This document shows positions 55,070 through 63,419 of a stretch of 64,000 nucleotides of DNA, piece by piece. The position numbers and the translations under genes are program-made. Within the stretch, counting starts at the first letter, position 1. Every line of letters begins with the position of its first letter. The notes under the pieces are model-generated. The model saw only the letters and a list, made by a program, of their open reading frames with translations. It ran no database searches and was not told where the DNA came from. Location of the stretch: positions 37,302 through 101,301 of the forward strand of contig DASXYG010000031.1 in assembly GCA_036502625.1 (NCBI GenBank), in the 5' to 3' direction. This DNA comes from DASXYG01 sp036502625 (GTDB lineage: Bacteria; Actinomycetota; Actinomycetes; Streptosporangiales; Streptosporangiaceae).

Positions 55070-55630
55070 GATCGTTTGACCGCAAGACGGAACGCCCCCA
55101 CGCAATCCTGCACGGTACAGAACGTGACGTAGAACACCTGATCACGAAAGCCCCTCGTGGATGGCGTGAACGTCGCCCGACGCCTAGCGGTACGCGCGCT
55201 GTTAGATCGTGGCGTCCACCACCGCCGCCACTGGCGCCTGATCGCTCGTGTCGGCTTCCAGTACGAGAACCACCCAACCCGTTGTACGCCGACGGCGCCT
55301 GGCGCGACCGCGAGGTGTCGTCGTTGACGACCAGCGTGCGCGGATTCCCCCGACGCCGGACCTTCCGGTGCTGGCCGCTCTCGGACACGAGAAGAGTTCC
55401 AAACGGGTCTCGATAGCACTCGACGCCGCCGCATTTAGGCCGCTTTGTCGGGCCCGCCGAGGCCAGCATCTACTTACCGTAACGGAACATCGCAAGTCGA
55501 TCATGCCGCCGACCTGGCCACTTATCGATTCACAAATTCGTTACCAAATGCCCACTACTCTGTGTCACTGTCGCGTGATTTACTCACGTCACTACTCGTC
55601 GGGTGCTTGACTATCCGATTGGTCGGAGGC
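55070..55630. other. 561-bp region without a supported gene
   Basis: Between the tRNA-Pro terminator and the first island gene. Frames on both strands exist (one of 120 codons on plus, one of 145 on minus) but lack codon bias and recognisable motifs. The last 170 bp are clearly more AT-rich than the surroundings (TCGATTCACAAATTCGTTACC) and probably hold the promoter for the two downstream genes. Integrase remnants could not be identified. Confidence 0.6.
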
Positions 55631-56533
55631 ATGTCTTCGAAAAAGCCAAAGCGAGGAAACTTCGCGCGCGGGAACGGAACCAACGGAAAGCAGCCTGCGT
55701 CGCGGGCCGTTGGCACGGGGAAAAGCTCGAGGTGGTATCGGTTGTTGTCCGGACCGAAGTTCGTCCTGGGCGTGGTGGTCACGGCTCTGGTCGGGTTCGG
55801 GGTGCCCAAGTTGGCTGGCTATCTGGAGAACGAGGCGGCCGACCCGGTCCAGGTGCATGCGGAATTCGACCGGGACGCGATTCTGGACGGTTCGGTCGCC
55901 AGCAGAGGCGTGACTCCTGTGGGCGTGAACTCGCCGCAGAGCCTGAAAGCGTTCTCGACGAACTACCAAGAGAGCGGGGACCTCGTCAAGGTCGGAGTCC
56001 AAGGCTTCAAGGTCGTCATCGGGTCCGTCGGGGACAGCGACCTTACGATCACCGATATGCGGGCCGTGGTGGTCAAGCGAACGCCGGTGCTCGCTGGAAG
56101 TCTCTTCTTTATTACCGCGCAAGGCGAGAAGAACATCCAACTGGCGTTCGAACTCTCCTCTCCGAATCCGGTGGCCCGGGAAGTGAGCCAGCGTGGCCCG
56201 AAGCCGACCGACCTCGGCATCGGCGACGCGTACTTCGAGTCCGACCACGTCACCGTGGGCCCGCATCACAACAAGGTGTTCCAGCTCGTCGCATATCCAG
56301 GACGCCAGACCTACGAGTACAAGTTCCGCGTCAAGATGGTCTACAACGGCAAGACGCTCATCCGGACCATCCCGGCCGGCGATCGGACATATCGACTGTC
56401 CGGCTACAGCAGGGACTACGCCACCGGGTACCAGTGGAATGGAAAGCCCGGCCTAGCTGGGTGGTCACCCATCGACGTGCCTCGGTACTGCGCATCGAAG
56501 GACGCTCTCTGCGGCCATGCGAGCAGCCAGTGA
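55631..56533 (+). CDS. Membrane-anchored protein of unknown function
   Basis: 300 residues; family not recognised. Residues 1-40 are basic and polar (cytoplasmic), 47-68 are one transmembrane helix (FVLGVVVTALVGFGVPKLAG), and the remaining 230 residues are extracytoplasmic and beta-rich (VGVQGFKVVIGSVGDSDL, YEYKFRVKMVYNGKTLIRTI). The two Cys near the C-terminus (PRYCASKDALCGH) may form a disulfide. Codon usage is less GC-biased than neighbours, suggesting acquisition. GGAGG lies only 1 nt before ATG 55631, so the start is uncertain. It overlaps the next gene (GTGA). Confidence 0.75.
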   Translation: MSSKKPKRGNFARGNGTNGKQPASRAVGTGKSSRWYRLLSGPKFVLGVVVTALVGFGVPKLAGYLENEAADPVQVHAEFDRDAILDGSVASRGVTPVGVNSPQSLKAFSTNYQESGDLVKVGVQGFKVVIGSVGDSDLTITDMRAVVVKRTPVLAGSLFFITAQGEKNIQLAFELSSPNPVAREVSQRGPKPTDLGIGDAYFESDHVTVGPHHNKVFQLVAYPGRQTYEYKFRVKMVYNGKTLIRTIPAGDRTYRLSGYSRDYATGYQWNGKPGLAGWSPIDVPRYCASKDALCGHASSQ

Positions 56534-58092
56534 CGCGGGTGGGCCTCGTGACGCGGATCGGAATCCTGGTTCTCGTCCTCTTGATGACCGCCGGTGTCTC
56601 CTACCGCCTGTCGGCACGGCAGCCGGTGGGCGCGGCAGGTAACCATTCGGCCGACCAGCCCGACTACCGGACGCGCGGGGCCCTCGCCACGCTGTTGCCC
56701 CGTCGGCTGGGCGAATTCCGCGCGGCGACCAACGAGGTCGTCGACGATGGTCTTCCGGTGACGACCGGATGCTTCGACATCCTGCCCGGGGGGTCGTACG
56801 CCTCGACACAAGGCTCGGCCGTCCGGGCGTCGTACACGGTGAAGAACAGCGACCCGTTCGGCCTGGAACTGGCCCGGGTCACCTCAACCGGGCTCCCGGC
56901 CATGCGGGGCGCATTGCAGAACGCACCGGCTTGGTGCCGGTACAACGCCGATCACGGGTTCGAGGACCTGGACACCGACACGGGCAAGTACGTCTTCACA
57001 CGGATCGACGGACAGCGCGTTGGTGACACATCGGCGCGCTACCGGGTGACCGGGATCACCCGGGGCTACTACACGACATTCATCGCCGCCTATGACGTCC
57101 TCGCGCTCTCCCGATCGTGGTACTTGCAGATGCATTTCCCGGAGGGCTTCGCCCCGGCCCTACGGGAACGCGCGCTCTCGCAGGTCACCGGCGTGCTCGA
57201 TGCCAAGCTCCAGACGGCGTTCCACGGCGCGAGCGGCGGGCGATCGGTGTCGGCCGATTCGTGCCCTGAAATCAGCGACCACCTTTCGAATGGCGCGCGA
57301 ATGGAAGCGAATTTCTTCGAGCAGATCGCCGTCATTCACGACGCCCTTTGCCGGCGTGACGTCGACGCCGTCGCGCACGAGGTGAACATTCCATTCGGTG
57401 CGGATACCAGGAACCTCGGGTCGCGGGACTCGGCCGCCACATGGGCGCGCAGCTTGTCCGGCACACCGTCCTGGACGGCGCTGCAGCATGCCTTCGAAAA
57501 CCCAGGCCGCAATATCAAGGGCCAGACGCACTTCCAGTCCGGGTCTGTGGCGGCAATCTTCGGGCGGGAGAGAATCAACGCGTACCAGCTCCCGTGGTTG
57601 TGGTACACGGATCACTGCGATGCCAATTCGTCCGGCGGTCCCTGCCGGATCGCTCAGTCCACCCCCCTGGCCCAGGCCAGGTGGGCCTCGGTAATCGATG
57701 ACCTGGGCTGCGACACGTCCTGGGGCGAAGGCGGCCGGGTATTGGTCGACGCCGAATCGTACGGTGACGTCAACGGTGACGCCATCCCGGACGCGGTGAT
57801 CGCGGCCTCCTGCGCCACCCCGACCTCCTCGGCACCCGAGAAGGTCGAGGTCTTCGACGGCGCATCCAATGTGACGGACCCCCGCCGCCTCGCCACGCTG
57901 CTGGACTACAAGGACGGCACCGACGTGCGAGGCATACGGGTTACGGCGGTCGTGATCAAGGACGCAAAGATCACCGTGCGGTCGTTCGGGTACGCCGACA
58001 TGGACCCGAACTCAACACCGAGCCACCACGTCGTCGACACCTTCCACTGGCGTAACGGCGGCTTCGTACACGACAACCGCCAGGTCACCTGA
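56530..58092 (+). CDS. Exported or membrane-anchored protein of unknown function
   Basis: 520 residues; family not recognised. An N-terminal signal anchor is at about 8-26 (RIGILVLVLLMTAGVSY). The mature part contains Cys residues and a calcium-loop-like DVNGDAIPDAVI (about 415-426) as in FG-GAP/dockerin-type sites, then a C-terminal beta region (VVIKDAKITVRSFGYADMD, HVVDTFHWRNGGFVHDN). GTG 56530 overlaps the previous stop; GTG 56548 is an alternative. It is co-translated with the single-pass partner, so they may form a cell-surface complex. Confidence 0.75.
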   Translation: MTRVGLVTRIGILVLVLLMTAGVSYRLSARQPVGAAGNHSADQPDYRTRGALATLLPRRLGEFRAATNEVVDDGLPVTTGCFDILPGGSYASTQGSAVRASYTVKNSDPFGLELARVTSTGLPAMRGALQNAPAWCRYNADHGFEDLDTDTGKYVFTRIDGQRVGDTSARYRVTGITRGYYTTFIAAYDVLALSRSWYLQMHFPEGFAPALRERALSQVTGVLDAKLQTAFHGASGGRSVSADSCPEISDHLSNGARMEANFFEQIAVIHDALCRRDVDAVAHEVNIPFGADTRNLGSRDSAATWARSLSGTPSWTALQHAFENPGRNIKGQTHFQSGSVAAIFGRERINAYQLPWLWYTDHCDANSSGGPCRIAQSTPLAQARWASVIDDLGCDTSWGEGGRVLVDAESYGDVNGDAIPDAVIAASCATPTSSAPEKVEVFDGASNVTDPRRLATLLDYKDGTDVRGIRVTAVVIKDAKITVRSFGYADMDPNSTPSHHVVDTFHWRNGGFVHDNRQVT

Positions 58093-58213
58093 CCGGGCTG
58101 TTTCGGCATAAGCCCGATGCCTGCACACCGGCATTAGCGTGCATATGTGTCGACAACGCGGCGAGCGGCGAGCGCACAGTGAGCAACGACCACGGTCATC
58201 AGGTGTACTAGCG

Positions 58214-58238
58214 GCGGGCTCATTTCCGCCATCCCGAC
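58214..58238 (+). repeat. Degenerate copy of the tRNA-Pro 3' end (att-like)
   Basis: GCGGGCTCATTT-CCGCCATCCCGAC aligns with 54993-55018 of the tRNA (GTGGGTTCAAATCCCGCCGTCCCGAC) at about 20 of 26 positions with one gap. AGGTCAGAGGGCTT follows here and AGGTCAAAGGGCTT follows the tRNA. It looks like the distal direct repeat left by integration at tRNA-Pro, later decayed. Confidence 0.6.
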
Positions 58239-58246
58239 CAGGTCAG

Positions 58247-58279
58247 AGGGCTTCTCCCCGATTAGGGAGGGGCCCTTTT
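58247..58279 (+). terminator. Rho-independent terminator
   Basis: A stem of about 12 pairs (AGGGCTTCTCCC / GGGAGGGGCCCT, two or three G-U) with a 6-nt loop and TTTT directly after. It closes the island and mirrors the tRNA-Pro terminator position. Confidence 0.75.
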
Positions 58280-58380
58280 CCCTTCTCCGGGGGAGCAGCC
58301 TGGGAGAAGATCTTCTGTTGTGACGGCCGCCGTTTCCGTACGTGGGAGAACGGCGGACGGGGGGCGCTCCGGGGGGAAAG

Positions 58381-59148
58381 ATGGTGGGCATGACATTGGC
58401 TGCGTTGCCTGAGGAGTCCTTTCGGCGGGTTTTGTGCGTTGTCGCGCATCCTGATGACATGGAGTACGGGGGGTCTGCGGCCGTCGCGCGGTGGACGGGG
58501 CTTGGGATCGAGGTTGGGTATCTGCTGCTGACCCGGGGGGAGGCGGGGATGCCGAATCCTCCTGAGGAGACGGCTCGGTTGCGGGTTGCTGAGCAGGAGG
58601 CGGCCTGTGCCGTCGTTGGGGTTCGGCATCTGACCGTTCTCGAACATCCGGACGGTGTGCTCGTCTACGGGCTCGACCTGCGGCGGGACATCTGCCGGGA
58701 GATCCGGCGGTTCAAGCCCGACGTCGTGCTCGGGTCCGGCTACGAGATCGAGACGCCCTACGGGTTCGACCAGGCCGACCATCGTGCGGCCGGGCTCGCG
58801 ACGCTCGACGCGCTGCGCGACGCGGGCAACCGGTGGGTCTTCCCGGACCTGGTCGACGACCAGGGGCTCGAACCGCACTCCGTGCGCTGGTACATCGTCC
58901 CCGGGATGGCGGGCTCGGCGACCCACGGCGTCGACGTCACCGGTGAGCCGCTGCGCCGTGGCGTCGCGTCGCTCGAGGCGCACGCCGCGTACCTGGCCGC
59001 GCTCCCCGACCATCCCGCCCCCGGGGACCTCATCCCGCAGTTCGCCGCGATGGGCGGCAAGGCCATGGGCGTCGAGCACGCCGTCCTGTTCCGCGCCCAC
59101 GACCTGCAGGCGCCACCGGAGCCCTTCACCGACGAAGCGCAGGACTGA
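58381..59148 (+). CDS. PIG-L family deacetylase
   Basis: A 255-residue zinc-dependent N-acetylglucosaminyl deacetylase-fold enzyme (MshB/BshB/LmbE family). The metal motif AHPDD is at 22-26 and the distal His is in FDQADHRAAG. Such enzymes deacetylate mycothiol precursors, antibiotics or GlcNAc conjugates; no mycothiol genes are adjacent. ATG 58381 has a GGGGGGAAAG leader; ATG 58390 is an alternative. The first third has unusually many GGG codons. It is convergent with the hydrolase (6-nt gap). Confidence 0.92.
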   Translation: MVGMTLAALPEESFRRVLCVVAHPDDMEYGGSAAVARWTGLGIEVGYLLLTRGEAGMPNPPEETARLRVAEQEAACAVVGVRHLTVLEHPDGVLVYGLDLRRDICREIRRFKPDVVLGSGYEIETPYGFDQADHRAAGLATLDALRDAGNRWVFPDLVDDQGLEPHSVRWYIVPGMAGSATHGVDVTGEPLRRGVASLEAHAAYLAALPDHPAPGDLIPQFAAMGGKAMGVEHAVLFRAHDLQAPPEPFTDEAQD

Positions 59149-59154
59149 CCCGGG

Positions 59155-59925
59155 TCAGCCCGTGAAGGCCTGCCAGTCCGGGGTCGGATCGGCGCCGCGC
59201 AGGAACGAGACGATCAGCGGATTGACGAGTTCCGGACGCTCGATCGGCAGCATGTGCGTGCCCGGCAGCACCGCCAGACGCGCCTCGCGCAGCGCGGCGA
59301 CGACGGCCAGGGAGTGCTCGACGGTGACCTCGTCCCGGTCGCCCTGGAGCACCAGTGTGGGCGCGGTGATCCCGGCCAGGGTGTCCAGCGCGATCTCGGG
59401 CTCGGTCGTGATCATGTGCATGATCTTGGCGTGCACGACGGGGAAGTGGTCGGGGCCGTCCGGGGACACCGGGTCATAGGCCCCGCGCAGGAACGCGACC
59501 GCCTCCGGCGAGCCGAGGTACGCCACCAGGTCTCCTCTGGCGAGCGTGCCGGAGGAGTTGTAGTACTGGCCGATCAGCACCATGCGGGCCACGAGGTCCG
59601 GACGGCGCTGGGCCACCAGCAGCGCGACCACCGCACCGTCGCTCCACCCGACCAGGTCGGCCGGCACGCCGACCTCCTGCTCCAGGTACGCGATCGTGTC
59701 GTCGGCCATCACCGAGTAGCTCAGCGGGCCCTCGACGTCCGGGGTGTGCGCGTGGCCGCGGCGCTCGGGGACGTGGACCCGGTAGCCGGCCTCGACCAGC
59801 GCCGGGACCTGTGCGGAGAACGAGGACGCGCCGGCGAACCCGCCGTGCAGCAGGACGAGCGGGTCGCCCGCACCGGACACCTCATGCCACACGCGCAGCC
59901 CGGCCACCTCGATGTACCCCGTCAT
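59155..59925 (-). CDS. Alpha/beta-fold hydrolase
   Basis: 256 residues with the catalytic triad: Ser in DLVGWSDGAVVAL, Asp in LQGDRDEVTVEH and His in LPGTHMLPIERP. The oxyanion-hole motif is LLHGGFAGASSF. Relatives are esterases, haloperoxidase-like and C-C hydrolases. ATG 59925 is preferred; an in-frame GTG at 59934 is possible. It lies just downstream of a decayed DHFR-like gene. Confidence 0.9.
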   Translation of the reverse strand: MTGYIEVAGLRVWHEVSGAGDPLVLLHGGFAGASSFSAQVPALVEAGYRVHVPERRGHAHTPDVEGPLSYSVMADDTIAYLEQEVGVPADLVGWSDGAVVALLVAQRRPDLVARMVLIGQYYNSSGTLARGDLVAYLGSPEAVAFLRGAYDPVSPDGPDHFPVVHAKIMHMITTEPEIALDTLAGITAPTLVLQGDRDEVTVEHSLAVVAALREARLAVLPGTHMLPIERPELVNPLIVSFLRGADPTPDWQAFTG

Positions 59926-59944
59926 GCCCGCCACCGTATTGCAT

Positions 59945-60154
59945 CTGCCCCTCGTCAGCGGTCGGCTCGTAGCGCATCGCCACCGCGCCCGAGGCGAACT
60001 TCAGCCGGTCCACGAGCCTCAGGTCGATATGGCGATCAACCCCAGCTCCGCCACGCCGCCTGCATCATCTCGTACGTCACCCGGCCGAGGAGGAGCGCGT
60101 CGGCCCGGACGATGCCCTCGGACGCGTGACGATGGAATACCGAAGGGGGCGCAT
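59945..60154 (-). pseudogene. Remnant of a dihydrofolate-reductase-family (RibD C-terminal-like) gene
   Basis: On the minus strand, three collinear fragments of one protein family lie in different frames: MRPLRYSI from ATG 60154, then ADALLLGRVTYEMMQAAWRS before a TGA, then LRLVDRLKFASGAVAMRYEP. The intact family is about 180-200 residues; about 210 bp remain, so large internal deletions and frameshifts have occurred. No full frame exists. Confidence 0.75.
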
Positions 60155-60170
60155 GACGTGAGAGCCGCCC

Positions 60171-61139
60171 TCACTCGACGTGCTGGAGTTCCTCGGGCTC
60201 GAAAGCCTCGATCGCGCTCGCGCCCACCTCGGCGCCGTTCATCGTACGGCCGACGGCGAGGGCCTCGAGGCGGCGCTTGATGAGCCGCTGCTGGTACTCG
60301 GCGTCGAAGCCCGGAAGCGACTGGCCCTCCGGTGACTGCGCGGCCTGCCCGTCGTCCGATCCGTACGCGACGCCCATGCCCTCGGTGAGCTCCGCCCAGC
60401 GCTTCTCGACCCACCCCCACAGGTCGGGGTTCTCCGCGATGATGCGCCGGCCGAGGTACGTGCCGTACGCGATGTGCCGTCGCTCGTCGCGCTGGGTCAG
60501 CTTCAGGCCTGCCTCCAGGCCGGGCAGCTTGCCGAGCTTGCGGAACACCGCGTCCCAGCGCCGGTAACCGCCGATCGCCGCGACCCCTTCGACGAGCTGG
60601 TTGTAGATCAGGGTGGCGTCCAGGATCGCCTGGGGCGACTGGTCCGTGTCGAGGCGGCGCATCACCTCGGTCAGCACCCCGTCGAACAGCCCGCCGACGC
60701 GGCGCTGCGGAAGGGCGGCCTGCTGCGCGCGGACGAGGTCGTCAAGCGAGGACGGGTCGAGGCCGACGGCGTCGAACCACCGGCGGAACATGTCGGTGTG
60801 CTTGGCCTCCTCCATCGCGAACATCGACAGGTACATCGTGTCCTCGAGGCGGCCCAGGTCGGACATGCAGCGCAGCAGCGGAATGATGTCGAGCGTCACG
60901 GCTTCCTCGCCGACCATGAACCCGCGTGCGGAGAGGGCGACCAGCGTACGGGCGTCGTCCGACATCTCCTGCCAGTCGACGACGTCCTGGGAGAAGTCGA
61001 GGTCGGCGGGGTCCCAGAAGAGCTTCTTGGACTTCTCCCACAGGCGCCACGGCACCGATTCGTAGTCGAGGCCGCGGGTCGACCGGTAGCGGCCGATCCG
61101 CGTCTCCTGGATCTTCCCACCGGCTACGGCGTCGGTCAT
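60171..61139 (-). CDS. R2-like ligand-binding oxidase (R2lox)
   Basis: A 322-residue ferritin-like protein of the Rv0233 type, which assembles a Mn/Fe cofactor and binds a long-chain fatty acid. By motif alignment the metal ligands are E78, E111, H114, E184, E219 and H222. The residues of the Val-Tyr ether cross-link known in this family are also present (V81, Y179). Characteristic segments: TRGLDYESVPWRLWEKSKK, EEAKHTDMFRRWFDAVGL. It is not a ribonucleotide reductase subunit: no nrdA is nearby and the radical Tyr context differs. ATG 61139 begins the conserved protein. Confidence 0.93.
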   Translation of the reverse strand: MTDAVAGGKIQETRIGRYRSTRGLDYESVPWRLWEKSKKLFWDPADLDFSQDVVDWQEMSDDARTLVALSARGFMVGEEAVTLDIIPLLRCMSDLGRLEDTMYLSMFAMEEAKHTDMFRRWFDAVGLDPSSLDDLVRAQQAALPQRRVGGLFDGVLTEVMRRLDTDQSPQAILDATLIYNQLVEGVAAIGGYRRWDAVFRKLGKLPGLEAGLKLTQRDERRHIAYGTYLGRRIIAENPDLWGWVEKRWAELTEGMGVAYGSDDGQAAQSPEGQSLPGFDAEYQQRLIKRRLEALAVGRTMNGAEVGASAIEAFEPEELQHVE

Positions 61140-61227
61140 TCCGCTCCTCCTGGCTGGACGACAACGGGAACGCGCTGGTTCCACTTGTACACCGGCGCGC
61201 ACGACCACGGCGAGGGGCGGCGGTCCG

Positions 61228-62022
61228 TCAGGTCGGGCCCTTGCGTCCCAGGAGGTGGAACACGCGGCTGAGCTGACGGTAGGGGTCGCGCCTGCTGGCC
61301 TCGAGTTCGACCGCGGCCGTCGCCTTCACCTGCTCCGTGTCGGCCGGGTCGAGCGCGGCTCCGCTGAACTCCAGCCAGTCGACGAACAGCCACACCCCGT
61401 ACCAGCGCAGCGGCTCGACGTCCCGGCCGCGCAGGAGCTCGCCGAGTTCGTCCGCCGTGTCGGCGCGGCCCGGCACGCCGAGCACCCCGATCTCGGTTCG
61501 GGCGTCGAACGATGCCAGGGCGTCGCCCCACCGCCGCTCCATGGCCGGCCGGACGGCGCCCGCGTTGGCGTTGCCCGTCATGATCGAGACGATGCCGCCG
61601 GCGGCGGCGCACCGGCAGAGCTGGTCGATCATCGGCTCCGGGTCGTCCAGGTAGCCGAGTACGCCATGGCACAAGACGGCGGCGAAGCGTTCGCCGTGCA
61701 CCGCCTCGTCGGCCTTCTCGCCGTCGGCCTGGACGAGCGTCACCCGCTGCCGTGCCTCGGCGGGCAGCCGCCGGAGCCGCTCCCGGGCCTTGTCCAGCAT
61801 GGCGGGCGACGAGTCGAGCAGCGTCACGTCGTAGCCGGCCTGCGCCAGCGGAAACGACTGATGGCCCGCGCCGCCGCCGACGTCGAGGACGGTCGCCGGG
61901 GGCGGCGGCAGGTGCTCGATCAGATGCTGGTGCATCACGTGGGTGCGGACGTACCCCTTCACCGAGGCATAGGCCTCATCGGCAAAGAGATCCGCCAGCC
62001 CGGCCCAGCCGTCATCGCCCAT
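61228..62022 (-). CDS. Class I SAM-dependent methyltransferase
   Basis: 264 residues. Motif I is VLDVGGGAGHQSFPLA, the acidic post-I motif is DVTLLDSSPAML, and motif IV region is AAVLCHGVLGYLDD. It resembles SmtA/CmoM-like methyltransferases acting on small molecules or tRNA. It lies 88 nt upstream of the R2lox gene on the same strand, possibly co-transcribed. Substrate not predictable. Confidence 0.88.
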   Translation of the reverse strand: MGDDGWAGLADLFADEAYASVKGYVRTHVMHQHLIEHLPPPPATVLDVGGGAGHQSFPLAQAGYDVTLLDSSPAMLDKARERLRRLPAEARQRVTLVQADGEKADEAVHGERFAAVLCHGVLGYLDDPEPMIDQLCRCAAAGGIVSIMTGNANAGAVRPAMERRWGDALASFDARTEIGVLGVPGRADTADELGELLRGRDVEPLRWYGVWLFVDWLEFSGAALDPADTEQVKATAAVELEASRRDPYRQLSRVFHLLGRKGPT

Positions 62023-62257
62023 CGCCGTACGGTACCGCGCGCGAGACGGGCGGCCGGGTGGACGAAGAGCCGCGTCGCGGAGGGCGTGCCGGGGATCTGG
62101 GCGACCGTCCCGCAGCAGGACCCTTGATCACAAAGCGTTACCACGCTGACATCTACGCGCCGTAACCGTTGGCGTGTGGGTCAAGCGTCTTCAGATGGTC
62201 AGAGTGGGACGCGTCGCGCCGGGGGGCTGTCGAGGCGGTCGTAACGGGAGGGGCCTT

Positions 62258-63361
62258 ATGGGCTTCGGGATGAGCTTCAAGATCGCGCCGGGTGTGCGAG
62301 TGCGCGCCTCGACTCGCGGGATCGGCACGAGCATCGGTCCGCGTGCCGCCCGGGTCCACGTCGGTAGTCGCGGAATCGGCGTTTCCAGCGGCGTCGGACC
62401 GTTCACGGCCTCGGCCAATTCTCACGGCCGGTCGAATGGCGGCGCGCGCGTTTCCAGGACGAGTTTGAGCGCCCTCGAACGTCAGGTACGCCAGGCTCAA
62501 CGCGCGCAGGAGATCGCGGACGTCGGACGAATGGAGCGCGCCCTGGTCACTCTTCACCTCAGGGAGTTCCCGCCCACTCAGCGGCCCATTGTCCCACCGC
62601 CCGTGCCGATGGATGCCCGGCCCATCGCGCGCGCGATGAAACGCGATCAGCTACAGGGCATAAGCGTTTTCGACCGCAAGCGGCGCCGGGACGCCAAGGC
62701 GCTCGCCCGCACGCGCACAGAGCAGGAAGTCGGGCGCCAGGAACAGCTTCGGCGCGCCGAGCACGCGCGGCGACAAAGCGGAGCGGACACCTGGTGGCAC
62801 GCGCTGAACAGGCATGACACGGATACGGTGATGGCCGTAATAGAAGCGGCATACGAGGACAACGAGTTTCCCGCCGCATGCGTCGATGTCGGCGAGGGCC
62901 GGTCGCGCTATGCGACCGTACTTGTCATGTTCGGCCCTCCGAGCCTGGTGCCCGAGCGGAAAGCCGACCTCACCCCCACCGGCCGTCCGACGCTCAAGAC
63001 GCGCACGAAGACCGAACGCAACAGCCTTTACGCGGCCGCGCTCGGATCGACCGTCATCGCAACCGTGAAAGAGGGATTCGCCGTAGCACCGAGCGTTCAG
63101 GAAATCCAGCTCCTCGCCCTGCGAAAGGACAGTGCGGCGGCAACGGCGGCCGATTATGTCACGGCGATCTACGCGGCCCGCTTTTCCCGCGAACGGTTCA
63201 GGAATACGGACTGGAGTCGCGTCGATCCGATCGCGTTGCTGTTGACGGCACCGGATGCGCTCATCAAGCGCAAGGGTTCCGCCCGAGAGGTCGTCCCCAT
63301 CGACCTCGCCAACGAACCCGGGCTGCAGGCGCTCGTGGAGCATGTGCGGAAGGCGCTTTAG
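62258..63361 (+). CDS. DUF4236-type N-terminus with long unrecognised C-terminal region
   Basis: 367 residues. Residues 1-45 (SFKIAPGVRVRASTRGIGTS, VHVGSRGIGVSSGVG) match the DUF4236 pattern seen in many bacterial and phage-borne proteins. Residues 65-165 are charged and helical (LSALERQVRQAQRAQEIADV, FDRKRRRDAKALARTRTEQE). Residues 175-367 form a globular region (DTVMAVIEAAYEDNEFPAAC, SLYAAALGSTVIATVKEGFA) I do not recognise. No signal peptide. GGGAGGGG precedes ATG 62258. Codon use includes more AT-ending codons than its neighbours. Confidence 0.8.
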   Translation: MGFGMSFKIAPGVRVRASTRGIGTSIGPRAARVHVGSRGIGVSSGVGPFTASANSHGRSNGGARVSRTSLSALERQVRQAQRAQEIADVGRMERALVTLHLREFPPTQRPIVPPPVPMDARPIARAMKRDQLQGISVFDRKRRRDAKALARTRTEQEVGRQEQLRRAEHARRQSGADTWWHALNRHDTDTVMAVIEAAYEDNEFPAACVDVGEGRSRYATVLVMFGPPSLVPERKADLTPTGRPTLKTRTKTERNSLYAAALGSTVIATVKEGFAVAPSVQEIQLLALRKDSAAATAADYVTAIYAARFSRERFRNTDWSRVDPIALLLTAPDALIKRKGSAREVVPIDLANEPGLQALVEHVRKAL

Positions 63362-63419
63362 TCACGCGCTGTAGGAGCCCGCACCGCGTGCCCGTGCGGC
63401 GGCTTCGGGGTGAGCCCGT

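Noticed and set aside
55032..55469. Minus-strand frame of 145 codons after tRNA-Pro
   Set aside because: It runs through the tRNA terminator hairpin, lacks codon bias and shows no integrase or transposase motif.
58130..58215. Complete second tRNA gene before the distal att-like repeat
   Set aside because: Only the T-arm and acceptor 3' strand resemble tRNA-Pro; no anticodon arm or 5' acceptor strand could be aligned.
60171..61139. Ribonucleotide reductase beta subunit (nrdB)
   Set aside because: The ligand spacing and Val/Tyr cross-link pair fit R2lox, and no nrdA or nrdH/nrdI is present.
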